Below the pieces are notes generated by a model. That model was not told the DNA's origin. It saw only the letters and a list, made by a program, of their open reading frames with translations, and did no database searches. Made by a program: the position numbers and the translations under genes. 64,000 bases of DNA from 66-474 sp963771735 (GTDB lineage: Bacteria > Pseudomonadota > Gammaproteobacteria > Xanthomonadales > Rhodanobacteraceae), in the NCBI GenBank assembly GCA_963771735.1, contig CAVYUN010000002.1, forward strand, positions 1,178,001-1,242,000, in the 5' to 3' direction. This document shows, piece by piece, positions 50,744 through 59,883 of this stretch. The stretch's first letter is position 1. Each line of letters opens with the position of its first letter.

Positions 50744-51856
50744 GTGACCGGTTCGCAGCGCAAGATCGTGCCGCCACGGAAAATCGTCCATGTCGACATG
50801 GATGCGTTCTACGCATCGGTCGAGCAACGTGATGATCCCGCGTTGCGTGGCAGACCGGTCGTGGTGGCCTGGAAAGGCGCACGGTCGGTGGTGTGCGCGG
50901 CCAGCTACGAAGCGCGCAAGTTCGGCGTGCACTCGGCGATGCCGGCATTGCGTGCGGAACGCCTGTGTCCGCAGGCGGTGTTCGTGCCACCCGATTTTGT
51001 CCGTTACAAGGCCGTGTCGCGACAGGTGCGGGAAATCTTCGCGCGGCACACCGACCTGATCGAACCGCTGTCGCTGGACGAGGCCTACCTCGATGTCACG
51101 CAGCCGAGATCCGGCTTGAGCTCAGCCACTGCGGTGGCAGAAAACATCCGCGCCGCGATTCGCGAACAGACGCGCCTCACGGCCTCGGCGGGGGTTGCGC
51201 CCAACAAGTTCCTGGCCAAGATCGCGTCGGATTTCCGCAAGCCGGATGGTCTGTTCGTGGTGCGGCCTCGCGACGTGCTGGCTTTTCTCGCGCCACTGAA
51301 AGTCGAGCGCCTTCCCGGAGTCGGCAAGGTGATGCAACGCAAGCTGGCGGAATTGGGCATTGCTGTCGTGGCCGATCTGCGTGCGTACGCTGTGGGTGAG
51401 CTGGAACGTCGTTTCGGACGCTACGGCAGGCGGCTGCACGAGTTGTCGCTGGGCATTGACGAGCGGCCCGTGACGCCGGATCGCCCGACCCTGCAGATTT
51501 CGAGCGAAGACACCTTCGAGCGTGACCTGACCCTCGATGAGCTGGGGTTGCACATCGAGCGCCTTGCCGCAAAAACCTGGGCGGCGTACCAGCGTGAAGC
51601 GGAAAGCACGCACGGACGCGTGGCCCGCACCGTCGTCCTGAAACTCAAGACCGCCGATTTTCGCATTCGCACCCGCAGCATCACGCCCACCGAGCTGCCA
51701 TCCTCAGCGCGTGAACTGACGGACATCGCCAGCGCATTGCGCGCGCGTTTCGACATGCCGCCACGTACGCGTTACCGACTGGTTGGCGTGGGCCTTTCGG
51801 GTTTTGTCGATCGCGACAGCTTCGAGGCACAAGACGATCTGTTCGGTGAACGTTGA
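50744..51856 (+). CDS. dinB: DNA polymerase IV
   Basis: 370 residues, GTG start 50744, seven bases after tatC. Y-family translesion polymerase: KIVHVDMDAFYASVEQRDD with the first catalytic Asp, VVCAASYEARKFGVHSAMP with the steric-gate region, EPLSLDEAYLDVT with the Asp-Glu pair, LTASAGVAPNKFLAKIASD, and RLPGVGKVMQRKLAELGI (helix-hairpin-helix). The little-finger domain follows. The C-terminus (RYRLVGVGLSGF) lacks a clear QLxLF beta-clamp motif but ends AQDDLFGER, a plausible weak one. Confidence 0.93.
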   Translation: MTGSQRKIVPPRKIVHVDMDAFYASVEQRDDPALRGRPVVVAWKGARSVVCAASYEARKFGVHSAMPALRAERLCPQAVFVPPDFVRYKAVSRQVREIFARHTDLIEPLSLDEAYLDVTQPRSGLSSATAVAENIRAAIREQTRLTASAGVAPNKFLAKIASDFRKPDGLFVVRPRDVLAFLAPLKVERLPGVGKVMQRKLAELGIAVVADLRAYAVGELERRFGRYGRRLHELSLGIDERPVTPDRPTLQISSEDTFERDLTLDELGLHIERLAAKTWAAYQREAESTHGRVARTVVLKLKTADFRIRTRSITPTELPSSARELTDIASALRARFDMPPRTRYRLVGVGLSGFVDRDSFEAQDDLFGER

Positions 51857-51885
51857 TTCGGCGTTGCGACGGACATCTCGATCAT

Positions 51886-54396
51886 TTATTTCCCGATCAC
51901 GCGAATCTCGTGATGACCTGGCAGCACGTTGCGCACGATCTCGCAGCAAGGTGCCTTGTTCCGGAAAAGTGTCACGGCTGCGCCGTCCAGCGTGACCCGC
52001 GCGTTGGCCGGAACCGGCACCGTAATCTCACCTTGAGTCCCTCGCGGCACGGATACGTCCAGCGTCATGTTTCCGCCGGCATCGGTCCAGTCGACGTCCA
52101 GCGGGCCGTGCGGCGTCGGTACGCGACCGCGGGCCCAATGCAGCGATCCGGGATGCGGATGCAGGCGCCAGTGGGAAAAACCCGGTGCCGTCGGCGTGAC
52201 GCCCAGCACATCGTTGGTCAAAAGCGGCACCACGCCCGTGGACCAGCCGTGCGCATCCGAGGTGTAGCCAGCCTCGTATTGGCTGCCGTTCTTGCCGATG
52301 CCCTCCCAGTCGGTCGTGCCGGGATCGTGTCCCGCCATCCAGCCGTAGAGTCGCTGGATTTCGTCGAAAGCCGATGCGGTCAGTCCGCTTTGGAAGCGCG
52401 CCGCGATTTCCGGATATGAGGTGAATGCATAGACGCGCTGCCGTCCGTCCGGAACCAGCGTGTCGTTGTCCATGAAGGCGTTGCCGTAGGGCAGCCAGGT
52501 GTGGCGCGACAGATAGTCCAGCGCTTGCCGGGCACGTCGCGGTCCCGCGATGCCGGCGATCACGGCGAGGGCGTTGCCGTCCTGGGCATGGCGCACCGGG
52601 CCGCTGCGGCTGTCCAGGTAGGCGCCCGCGCGCGCATCCCATAGACGGCGGTTGACCGCCGCTGCCACCGTGTCCGCGCGTGACGACCAGCGTCGTGCGT
52701 CATCGGGCCGGTCCAGTGCCTGGGCCATGGCTGCGGCGTCGTGCAATGCCAGCACATACAGCGCGTTGTAATAGGTGACCTCGCCAGTTCGCGGCAGGAA
52801 CGCGTAGTCGCCGTAGCCACCGGTAGCGTGCATGCCCTTGTCGAGCAGGCCGTGCGCGTCCGTGACTTCGGGGTACCAATCGTCGAGCAGGCGTTGCATA
52901 TGCGGGTAGATGTGGCGGCCGAACGACAGGTCGCCGGTATAGAGCACGTTGTCCCAGCTGGTGACGACCCACCACAACGGATATTCGAACAACGGCAACG
53001 TGTAATGCCGTATCGATGCCGGCGGAATCCAGCCATCGGCGCGCTGGTGCTGTGCCAGGTCCAGCAGCACGTTGCGCGCCGCATTGCCGAGTTCCGGGCC
53101 ATGCGTGAGGTAAGTCGTGAGCGCGGAAACTGCCACGTCGCCCGCATAGGGATCGCGGTCGCGCTTGGCGCCATCCAGCAGGACCTGTTTGCCGCGCAGG
53201 AAGCTGCTGTCGGCCTGGCGCGGATCGATGTTGTCCGGCAGGAAAGTGCCGGTGATCAGCTCGTTGGTGTACGAAGCACCGAACCAGTAGTGGTCGAGGC
53301 GAGGATCGGAGCACTCGAACCACCCCGCGTAGGTGTCCGCTGTCCCGAGGTACGGGGTGAAGTCCAGCGTCGCCGACCGGATGCGCACTTGCCCGAAAGG
53401 GCGGGTGAGCGGCGCATCGGACGGCAACGCGTCAAGGCTGATGCGCAGGTAGCGGAATCCGTGCAATCCGTCGGCGCAGACCTGCGTGCCGTGCCGGCAA
53501 CCGTGGCGGTCGATCCACACGAAAGGATGATCGATAACGGCCACCTGATCGGTGCCCGGCACGATGCTGTCGCCGTTGTCCGAGCGCGTGAAGTCGGAAC
53601 GTTCGCCCAGGTATTGGCGCGTCTCGGAGAAAGCCAGTCGCAGGCCGGGATGGTCGGCGGACGCGCCCTCCACGAAGAGCCGCGCGTGGCCGACCACGTC
53701 GCGGCCGAAATCCAGCGTCACGCTGGGCGGCGGGTCGTCGTGCACGGCAGCCGGCCAGATTTCGGCCAGGTCGAGACTGGCACGCGTGTCGTGATCCACG
53801 GCCGACACGCTCAGCCGCACGCGCTCGGTGCGCTGCACATCGTGAAACGTCACTGCCCGCTGCAGGTACCGGTTGCCGGAAACCCGGGCCACGCGATGCC
53901 AGTGGCCGTGTCGCCATACGTCGATGTCGAAGCGTCCGATCACATGTCCCGGCGCGGCGCGCAAGGTAATCCCGCCCAGGTTCGTCGGTGATGGCCATTG
54001 CAATTGCAGGCGCAAGGTTTGCCCCGGCGCTGTGGATTGCGCACGCCACGCGGTGTCGATGCGGCCGTCGATGACGCGGGCCGCGGCCATCGCGTCCTGA
54101 CCCTCCGTCGGCACGACGTGCGTGCCCTCGGGCCACGCCGGTTTCGGGTGAGGCGGTTGGCGTTGCAAGATCGTCGTGCCGGTGCCGGACAACAGCGCCG
54201 CCGCGTCGACGACATTGCCTTCGACCTGCGCGATGCGAACCGGTCGCACCGTGCGCGAATGCGGCGCCACCACGTAGCCCTGCCACGGCGTCTTCGCCGA
54301 CATGATCGTCGCAGCCGATGTCGTGGCGGCATGCAGGCCGACCGGCAACGCGACCAACAGGCAGGCTGCCAAGACCCGAGTGCCCCCCGCTCGCAT
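51886..54396 (-). CDS. Secreted alpha-L-rhamnosidase-like glycoside hydrolase (GH78 type)
   Basis: 836 residues. Signal peptide VLAACLLVALPVGLHA. Two beta-domains follow, the first with a discoidin-like part (DGRIDTAWRAQSTAPGQTLR). The (alpha/alpha)6 barrel contains LLDGAKRDRDPYAGD, the GH78 signature with an acidic catalytic residue, then WWVVTSWDNVLYTGD, GYGDYAFLPRTGEVTYYNAL and WEGIGKNGSQYEAG. A C-terminal beta domain ends in HHEIRVIGK. It would release rhamnose from polysaccharide or glycosides in the periplasm or outside. Family is fairly sure; substrate is inference. Tail to tail with dinB. Confidence 0.85.
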   Translation of the reverse strand: MRAGGTRVLAACLLVALPVGLHAATTSAATIMSAKTPWQGYVVAPHSRTVRPVRIAQVEGNVVDAAALLSGTGTTILQRQPPHPKPAWPEGTHVVPTEGQDAMAAARVIDGRIDTAWRAQSTAPGQTLRLQLQWPSPTNLGGITLRAAPGHVIGRFDIDVWRHGHWHRVARVSGNRYLQRAVTFHDVQRTERVRLSVSAVDHDTRASLDLAEIWPAAVHDDPPPSVTLDFGRDVVGHARLFVEGASADHPGLRLAFSETRQYLGERSDFTRSDNGDSIVPGTDQVAVIDHPFVWIDRHGCRHGTQVCADGLHGFRYLRISLDALPSDAPLTRPFGQVRIRSATLDFTPYLGTADTYAGWFECSDPRLDHYWFGASYTNELITGTFLPDNIDPRQADSSFLRGKQVLLDGAKRDRDPYAGDVAVSALTTYLTHGPELGNAARNVLLDLAQHQRADGWIPPASIRHYTLPLFEYPLWWVVTSWDNVLYTGDLSFGRHIYPHMQRLLDDWYPEVTDAHGLLDKGMHATGGYGDYAFLPRTGEVTYYNALYVLALHDAAAMAQALDRPDDARRWSSRADTVAAAVNRRLWDARAGAYLDSRSGPVRHAQDGNALAVIAGIAGPRRARQALDYLSRHTWLPYGNAFMDNDTLVPDGRQRVYAFTSYPEIAARFQSGLTASAFDEIQRLYGWMAGHDPGTTDWEGIGKNGSQYEAGYTSDAHGWSTGVVPLLTNDVLGVTPTAPGFSHWRLHPHPGSLHWARGRVPTPHGPLDVDWTDAGGNMTLDVSVPRGTQGEITVPVPANARVTLDGAAVTLFRNKAPCCEIVRNVLPGHHEIRVIGK

Positions 54397-54409
54397 ACGG
54401 GTTGCCCGA

Positions 54410-56248
54410 TCAGGCCTGCTTTTTCTTTTTCGGGATGTACAGGTCGGTGATGGTGCCTTCGGCGACCTCGGCCGCCATGCCGATCGATTCGCTCAGGGTC
54501 GGATGCGGGTGGATGGTCAGCGCGATGTCGCCGATTTCCGCGCCCATCTCGATCGCCAGTGCGATTTCGGAAATCAGGTCGCCGGCATGCACGCCGACGA
54601 TGCCGCCGCCAATCACCCGATGGGTCGCCTTGTCGTAGACCAGTTTTGTGAAGCCCTCGGCACGGTCCATGCCCAGCGCGCGCCCCGATGCCGCCCACGG
54701 GAATTTGCCCACGCCGAAGTCGATATTTTTTTCCTTGGCCTCGCGCTCGGTCACACCCACCCAGGCGATTTCGGGGTCGGTGTAGGCGACCGACGGCACC
54801 ACGCGCGCGTCGAAATGACGCTTCTGGCCCGCCGCGGCTTCCGCCGCGGCATGCGCCTCGTGCACGGCCTTGTGCGCCAGCATCGGCTGGCCGACCAGAT
54901 CGCCGATCGCGAAGATGTGCGGCACGTTCGTGCGCATCTGCGTGTCGACGGGAATCAGGCCACGGTCGGTGACGTTCACGCCTGCCTTGTCGGCGCCGAT
55001 CTTGTTGCCATTGGCGCTGCGTCCGACCGAGACCAGCACCCGATCGAACACCTTCTTCTCGGGAATGCTCTCGCCCTCGAAATCGCAGGCGATGCCGTTC
55101 TTCTGCGCCTTGGCCGCGGTGACCTTCGTCTTCAGATGCACGGCGACGCCCTGGTTCTTGAGGCGTGCGGCGAGCGGCCGCACCAGGTCGGGATCCGCGC
55201 CCGGCATCAACTGGTCCATGAACTCGACCACCGTGACGGCGCTGCCCAGCGCACGATAAACCGTCGCCATTTCCAGGCCGATGATGCCGCCACCGACCAC
55301 CAGCAGGCTCTTCGGCACGTCTTTGAGTTCCAGCGCGCCGGTAGAATCCATCACGCGGTCGTCGTCCCACGGGAAGATCGAAAGCCGGACCGCCTGCGAG
55401 CCGGCCGCGATGATCGCCTGCTCGAAACGGATCAACTTCCGGTCCTTGCCATGCACGACTTCCAATTCGTGCGGCGAAAGGAAGGTGCCGGTGCCCTGCA
55501 CCGCACGGACCTTGCGCTGCTTGGCCATCGAGGCGAGGCCGCCGGTCAGCTTGCCGACCGTCTTGTCCTTGAAACTGCGCAGCTTGTCGAGTTCGATCTT
55601 CGGCTTGCCGAATTCGATGCCGTGCGCACCCATTTCAGCGGCGGCCTCGATCACCTCGGCCGCGTGCAGCAGCGTCTTGGACGGAATGCAGCCGACATTG
55701 AGGCAGACGCCACCGAGCGTGTCGTAGCGTTCGACCAGGATGGTGTCGAGTCCGAGGTCGGCCGCGCGGAACGCGGCGCTGTAGCCACCCGGGCCGGAAC
55801 CCAGCACCAGCATCCGGCAATCCATGTCGGGCTTGCGGCCGGTTTCGCCAGCCGCGGTGAGCGTCGTACCCTGGGTTCGTTCGCTCGCGGAGCCGCTGGC
55901 GGAACCAGAAACGGAGGCCTGTCCGGTTGCCTGGGGTGAAGAAGCTGGAGCGGCGCTGTTTGCCGGTGTCGCGTCGTCGCCGGCCGGTTTGGCCGATTGG
56001 CCAGATGCTTCCGTCTCGACCACCGCGATCACCGAGCCTTCCTGGACGGTGTCGCCGACCTTGACTTTCACTTCCTTGACCACGCCGGCATCGGAGGCCG
56101 GCACTTCCATGGTGGCCTTGGCCGACTCCAGCGTGACCAGGCCCTGGTCCTTCTCGACCCGATCGCCAGCCTTGACCATCACCTCGATCACCGGCACGTC
56201 GGAGAAATCGCCGATGTCCGGCACCTTCAATTCAATCGTCTTGGCCAT
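54410..56248 (-). CDS. lpdA: Dihydrolipoyl dehydrogenase with N-terminal lipoyl domain
   Basis: 612 residues. Residues 1-80 are a lipoyl domain (VPDIGDFSDVPVIEVMVKAG, then DQGLVTLESAKATMEVPA with the lipoyl Lys in SAKAT). A Ser/Ala/Gly-rich linker leads to the FAD enzyme: LVLGSGPGGYSAAFRAADLG, GGVCLNVGCIPSKTLLHAAE with the redox Cys pair, VVGGGIIGLEMATVYRALGS, IFAIGDLVGQPMLAHKAVHE, and the C-terminal IHPHPTLSES with the His-Glu acid/base. It reoxidises lipoamide of pyruvate dehydrogenase. The start three codons in from 56257 has the better spaced AGGA. Confidence 0.95.
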   Translation of the reverse strand: MAKTIELKVPDIGDFSDVPVIEVMVKAGDRVEKDQGLVTLESAKATMEVPASDAGVVKEVKVKVGDTVQEGSVIAVVETEASGQSAKPAGDDATPANSAAPASSPQATGQASVSGSASGSASERTQGTTLTAAGETGRKPDMDCRMLVLGSGPGGYSAAFRAADLGLDTILVERYDTLGGVCLNVGCIPSKTLLHAAEVIEAAAEMGAHGIEFGKPKIELDKLRSFKDKTVGKLTGGLASMAKQRKVRAVQGTGTFLSPHELEVVHGKDRKLIRFEQAIIAAGSQAVRLSIFPWDDDRVMDSTGALELKDVPKSLLVVGGGIIGLEMATVYRALGSAVTVVEFMDQLMPGADPDLVRPLAARLKNQGVAVHLKTKVTAAKAQKNGIACDFEGESIPEKKVFDRVLVSVGRSANGNKIGADKAGVNVTDRGLIPVDTQMRTNVPHIFAIGDLVGQPMLAHKAVHEAHAAAEAAAGQKRHFDARVVPSVAYTDPEIAWVGVTEREAKEKNIDFGVGKFPWAASGRALGMDRAEGFTKLVYDKATHRVIGGGIVGVHAGDLISEIALAIEMGAEIGDIALTIHPHPTLSESIGMAAEVAEGTITDLYIPKKKKQA

Positions 56249-56282
56249 TTCATTCATCCTGTTGCATCAATGCGACAACGCG

Positions 56283-57440
56283 TCAGTGGGTTGCATCGCC
56301 AGGGTCGGCGGCATCGGAACGAGTGGTATCGCCATCCTGGGGAATCCGTTCGCTCCCGGATCCGGGCCCGACCTGTTCCTCGATGTTGCGTTGCACGTCT
56401 TCCGCTGCATCGTTGATGGACCCTGTGCTACCCGCCGCATGTCCGTCTCCAGGGTTGCTTTCGCCGGCTTGCATGCCTCCCCGCGCGATCGCGGCGACGG
56501 CTTCCCCTCCTTCCAGTCCGAACCAGGATCGTACGTTGAGGTCGCGCTGCGGGAAGGGAATTTCGATGCCGTATTTCTGCAATGCGGTGTGTAGCGCCCA
56601 GTTGTAGGCGGCCGTCACGCCGGCGGTGCGCTTGGTGGCCTCCGCGGTCAGCCAGATGACCAGCTCGAAATCGAGCGACGAGTCGCCGAAACCCGTCAAC
56701 CATACCTGCGGGCCGCGCTTGCCGTCCTGTGCCAAGGTGAACGGCACGTCGGCTGCTGCCTCCAGTCCGGCCTTCTTCACCAGTTCCTTGTCGGTGCCGT
56801 ACGCCACTCCGAATTTGACGTGCAACCGGCGCGAAGCCTCGCGCAAGGTCCAGTTGATGACCTGCTTGTTGACGAACTCCGAATTCGGCACCAGCACGTC
56901 GATGTTGTCATTGGTGGTGACGCGGGTATAGCGGATCTGGATGTCGCGCACCTCGCCGTGCAGGCCGGACGCAAGCTCCACGAAATCCCCGACCTTCAGG
57001 CTGCGTTCGAACAGGATGATCAAGCCCGACACGAAGTTGTTGAAGATCGCCTGCAGGCCGAAGCCGAGGCCGACGCCGAGGGCGCCGATGAACAGTCCGA
57101 AATTGCGCATCGGCACGCCCGCCACGGTCAGTGCGATCAGCACGCCGACAACCAGCAGCAGATAGTGCGTGATGCGCGAGACGGTGTAGATCATCGCGCG
57201 GTTGGTGCTCTGGTGGCGTTCCTGGTATCTCAGGAAGGCACGCCGCACGACGCGGGTGAGGATCCACAGCACGACCAGCACGACCAGCGCCGCCAGCAGC
57301 GTGCCGACGGTAACCCTGATGTCGCTCGTGGTGATCAGCTTGTGATCGAGGATGTCTCCGATCCGCCCGAGCACATCGGCAAAGCCGTGGCGCGCGTCGG
57401 CGCCAGCCTGGCCCAGCTTGACGGCGACGTCATTCGACAT
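56283..57440 (-). CDS. mscS: MscS-family mechanosensitive channel
   Basis: 385 residues. Three N-terminal membrane helices (VGTLLAALVVLVVLWIL; THYLLLVVGVLIALTVAGV; FGLFIGALGVGLGFGLQA), the last being the glycine/alanine-rich pore helix with IFNNFVSGLIILFERSLKVG next to it. The beta domain holds VRDIQIRYTRVTTNDNIDVL and VPNSEFVNKQVINW, typical MscS. The C-terminal end after residue 300 is a low-complexity acidic tail. It releases solutes on osmotic downshock. It stands between the E2 and E3 genes of pyruvate dehydrogenase on one strand (gaps of 13 and 34 bases), so is likely co-transcribed. Confidence 0.92.
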   Translation of the reverse strand: MSNDVAVKLGQAGADARHGFADVLGRIGDILDHKLITTSDIRVTVGTLLAALVVLVVLWILTRVVRRAFLRYQERHQSTNRAMIYTVSRITHYLLLVVGVLIALTVAGVPMRNFGLFIGALGVGLGFGLQAIFNNFVSGLIILFERSLKVGDFVELASGLHGEVRDIQIRYTRVTTNDNIDVLVPNSEFVNKQVINWTLREASRRLHVKFGVAYGTDKELVKKAGLEAAADVPFTLAQDGKRGPQVWLTGFGDSSLDFELVIWLTAEATKRTAGVTAAYNWALHTALQKYGIEIPFPQRDLNVRSWFGLEGGEAVAAIARGGMQAGESNPGDGHAAGSTGSINDAAEDVQRNIEEQVGPGSGSERIPQDGDTTRSDAADPGDATH

Positions 57441-57453
57441 CCTGGGTCATTCC

Positions 57454-58827
57454 TCAGAGCAGCGCGCGGCGCATGTCGGCGAGCAGTTGCGCGAAGAACG
57501 CGGTGAAACGCGCCGCGGCGGCGCCGTCGATCACCCGATGGTCGTAACTGAGCGACAACGGCAGGATCAGGCGTGGCGTGAATTCCTTTCCATCCCAGAC
57601 CGGTTTCATCGACGAACGCGAGACCCCGAGGATCGCGACTTCCGGCGCGTTGATGATGGGCGTGAACGCGGTGCCGCCGATGCCGCCCAGCGAGGAGATC
57701 GAGAAGCAGCCGCCCGACATCTCGGCGGGGGTCAATTTGCCGTCGCGGGCCTTCTTCGCCAGTGCCGACATTTCCCGGGCGATTTCCAGCACGCCCTTGC
57801 CGTCGCAATCCCGGATCACCGGGACCACCAGGCCGTTCGGCGTGTCGGCGGCGAAACCGATATGAAAATATTTCTTGAGGATCAGGGTTTCGCCCGCAGC
57901 GTCCAGTGAGGCGTTGAAGTCCGGGTATTTCTGCAGGGCCGCGACCGAGGCCTTGATCAGGAATGCCAGCAGCGTGACCTTGGTGCCACCCTTTTCGTTC
58001 TCCTTGTTCAAGGCGACGCGCAGTGCTTCGAGGTCGGTGATGTCGGCGTCCTCGAACTGCGTGACGTGGGGAATCATCGCCCAGTTGCGCGCAAGGTTGG
58101 CACCGGAGAGTTTCTTGATCCGCGACAATGGTTGCCTTTCCGTTTCGCCGAACTTCGAGAAATCGATCTGTGGCCACGGCAGCAAATTCAGTCCGGTGGC
58201 GCCGCCCGCGGCGACCGGGCCGCCACCCGCCATCACGCCCTTGACGAATTTCTGCACGTCTTCCCGGGTGATGCGCCCACCGCGTTCGCTGCCGCTGACG
58301 CGCGCGAGATCCACGCCCAGCTCGCGGGCGAATGCACGCACCACCGGACTCGCGTAAGGCACCTTGTCGGGCATGATGGAGTCGGCGTCGAACGGCACGG
58401 GTGGTGCCTGGCGCGTCGGCGTGTCCGCATCCGCATTTTCCCGCCCGGGAGCCGGTGCCTGCGACGCGGGGGCCTTGTCCTCACGGGGCTGCGGAGACTC
58501 GGCCCGCTGGGCCGGGGCGGCAGGTTCCTGGTCGGGGCTTTCGGGCTCCTGCTTCGGCGTGGCGGATTTCCCGGCTCCATCGCCGGCTTCGGCTTCGATC
58601 GTGGCGATCAGGTCGCCTTCGGAAACCTCGGCGCCGACCTTGACCTTCACTTCCTTGATCGTGCCCGCGAAGGGGGCAGGGACTTCCATGGTCGCCTTGG
58701 CCGACTCCAGCGTGACGAGGCCCTGGTCCTTGTCCACGTGGTCGCCGGGTTTGACCATTACCTCGATTACGGGCACGCCCTGGAAATCACCGATGTCCGG
58801 CACCTTCGCCTCGCGCACGTCTGCCAT
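57454..58827 (-). CDS. aceF: Pyruvate dehydrogenase E2 (dihydrolipoyl acetyltransferase)
   Basis: 457 residues. One lipoyl domain (VPDIGDFQGVPVIEVMVKPG, DKDQGLVTLESAKATMEVPA), a Pro/Ala/Glu linker, the E1/E3-binding domain (PYASPVVRAFARELGVDLAR VSGS, read without the gap), and the acetyltransferase core ending in LSLSYDHRVIDGAAAARF with the HxxxDG active site. The lipoyl domain is nearly identical to that on lpdA, so one copied the other. Only one lipoyl domain, where many gammaproteobacterial E2s have two or three. No E1 gene (aceE) is in the window. Confidence 0.95.
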   Translation of the reverse strand: MADVREAKVPDIGDFQGVPVIEVMVKPGDHVDKDQGLVTLESAKATMEVPAPFAGTIKEVKVKVGAEVSEGDLIATIEAEAGDGAGKSATPKQEPESPDQEPAAPAQRAESPQPREDKAPASQAPAPGRENADADTPTRQAPPVPFDADSIMPDKVPYASPVVRAFARELGVDLARVSGSERGGRITREDVQKFVKGVMAGGGPVAAGGATGLNLLPWPQIDFSKFGETERQPLSRIKKLSGANLARNWAMIPHVTQFEDADITDLEALRVALNKENEKGGTKVTLLAFLIKASVAALQKYPDFNASLDAAGETLILKKYFHIGFAADTPNGLVVPVIRDCDGKGVLEIAREMSALAKKARDGKLTPAEMSGGCFSISSLGGIGGTAFTPIINAPEVAILGVSRSSMKPVWDGKEFTPRLILPLSLSYDHRVIDGAAAARFTAFFAQLLADMRRALL

Positions 58828-58997
58828 GTCCGGCTCCTTCGCTTCCCGAAATCTGCAAGACGCCCAGTTTCGCGCATTTGCGCCGTCGCGTCATGTGGTG
58901 GCCGAAAGTCACGGTGACCAGTGGCGGATGGCAATGCGGCGTGGCGGCCTGCAAACTCGGCGGATCGGTCACCAATCCTCGCCTCGGAGCCGCCGCG

Positions 58998-59882
58998 ATG
59001 CTGACGATCCGCAATCTCTCCAAGACCTATTCCAACGGCGTGCGCGCGCTCAGCGACGTGTCGCTGGATATCCCCAATGGCATGTTCGGGCTGCTGGGGC
59101 CCAACGGCGCGGGCAAATCCACCCTGATGCGGACGATCGCGACGCTGCAGGATCCGGATTCCGGCAGCATCAGGCTGGGCGATCTGGACGTGCTGGCCGA
59201 CAAGCCCGCCACCCGACGCGTGCTGGGCTACCTGCCGCAGGAATTCGGCGTATATCCCAAGGTCAGCGCGGAAGCCATGCTGGACCATTTCGCGCTCCTG
59301 AAAGGCGTCACCCGGCGCGGCGAGCGCCGCGATCTGGTCGCGGCCCTGTTGAAGCAGGTGAATCTCTGGGACGTGCGCAAGCGCAAGCTGGGCGGTTTTT
59401 CGGGCGGCATGCGCCAGCGTTTCGGCATCGCCCAGGCCTTGATCGGCGATCCCAGGTTGGTGATCGTGGACGAGCCCACCGCGGGACTCGACCCTGAGGA
59501 GCGTCAGCGTTTCCTCAACCTGCTGGCGGAAATCGGCGAACGCGTGGTGGTGATCCTTTCCACCCATATCGTCGAGGACGTGACTGAACTGTGTCCGCGC
59601 ATGGCGATCATTGCGCAAGGGCGGGTGCGTTTGACAGGCGAACCGCGCGAAACAATTCGCGCGCTGGAAGGCAAGGTGTGGCGTCGCGCGATCGACAAGA
59701 CCGCGTTGCCGAAATATCGCGAACGCATGACCGTGCTGTCGACGCGTCTCGCAGGTGGCGCGACGCTGATCCACGTGCTGGCCGATGCCAAACCGGAAGA
59801 TGGCTTCGAAAGCGTGACGCCCGATCTCGAGGACGTGTATTTCGGTCAGTTGCACCAGACGACCGCCGCCGAGGCGGCCTGA
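58998..59882 (+). CDS. ABC transporter ATP-binding protein
   Basis: 294 residues from ATG 58998 (MLTIRNLSKTYSNG). Walker A GPNGAGKST at about residues 37-45, Q-loop LGYLPQEFGVYPKVSAEAML, signature LGGFSGGMRQRFGIA, Walker B LVIVDEPTAGLDPEE, H-loop STHIVEDV. The first Met is placed 120 bases inside the open frame, whose earlier part is Trp/Arg-rich and unlike the family. It overlaps the next gene's region by one base gap. It will energise the fused permease that follows. Diverges from aceF with a 170-base gap that holds no gene. Confidence 0.93.
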   Translation: MLTIRNLSKTYSNGVRALSDVSLDIPNGMFGLLGPNGAGKSTLMRTIATLQDPDSGSIRLGDLDVLADKPATRRVLGYLPQEFGVYPKVSAEAMLDHFALLKGVTRRGERRDLVAALLKQVNLWDVRKRKLGGFSGGMRQRFGIAQALIGDPRLVIVDEPTAGLDPEERQRFLNLLAEIGERVVVILSTHIVEDVTELCPRMAIIAQGRVRLTGEPRETIRALEGKVWRRAIDKTALPKYRERMTVLSTRLAGGATLIHVLADAKPEDGFESVTPDLEDVYFGQLHQTTAAEAA

Positions 59883-59883
59883 C

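Noticed and set aside
54302..55939. 545-codon ORF on the plus strand
   Set aside because: Antisense to lpdA; no recognisable motif.
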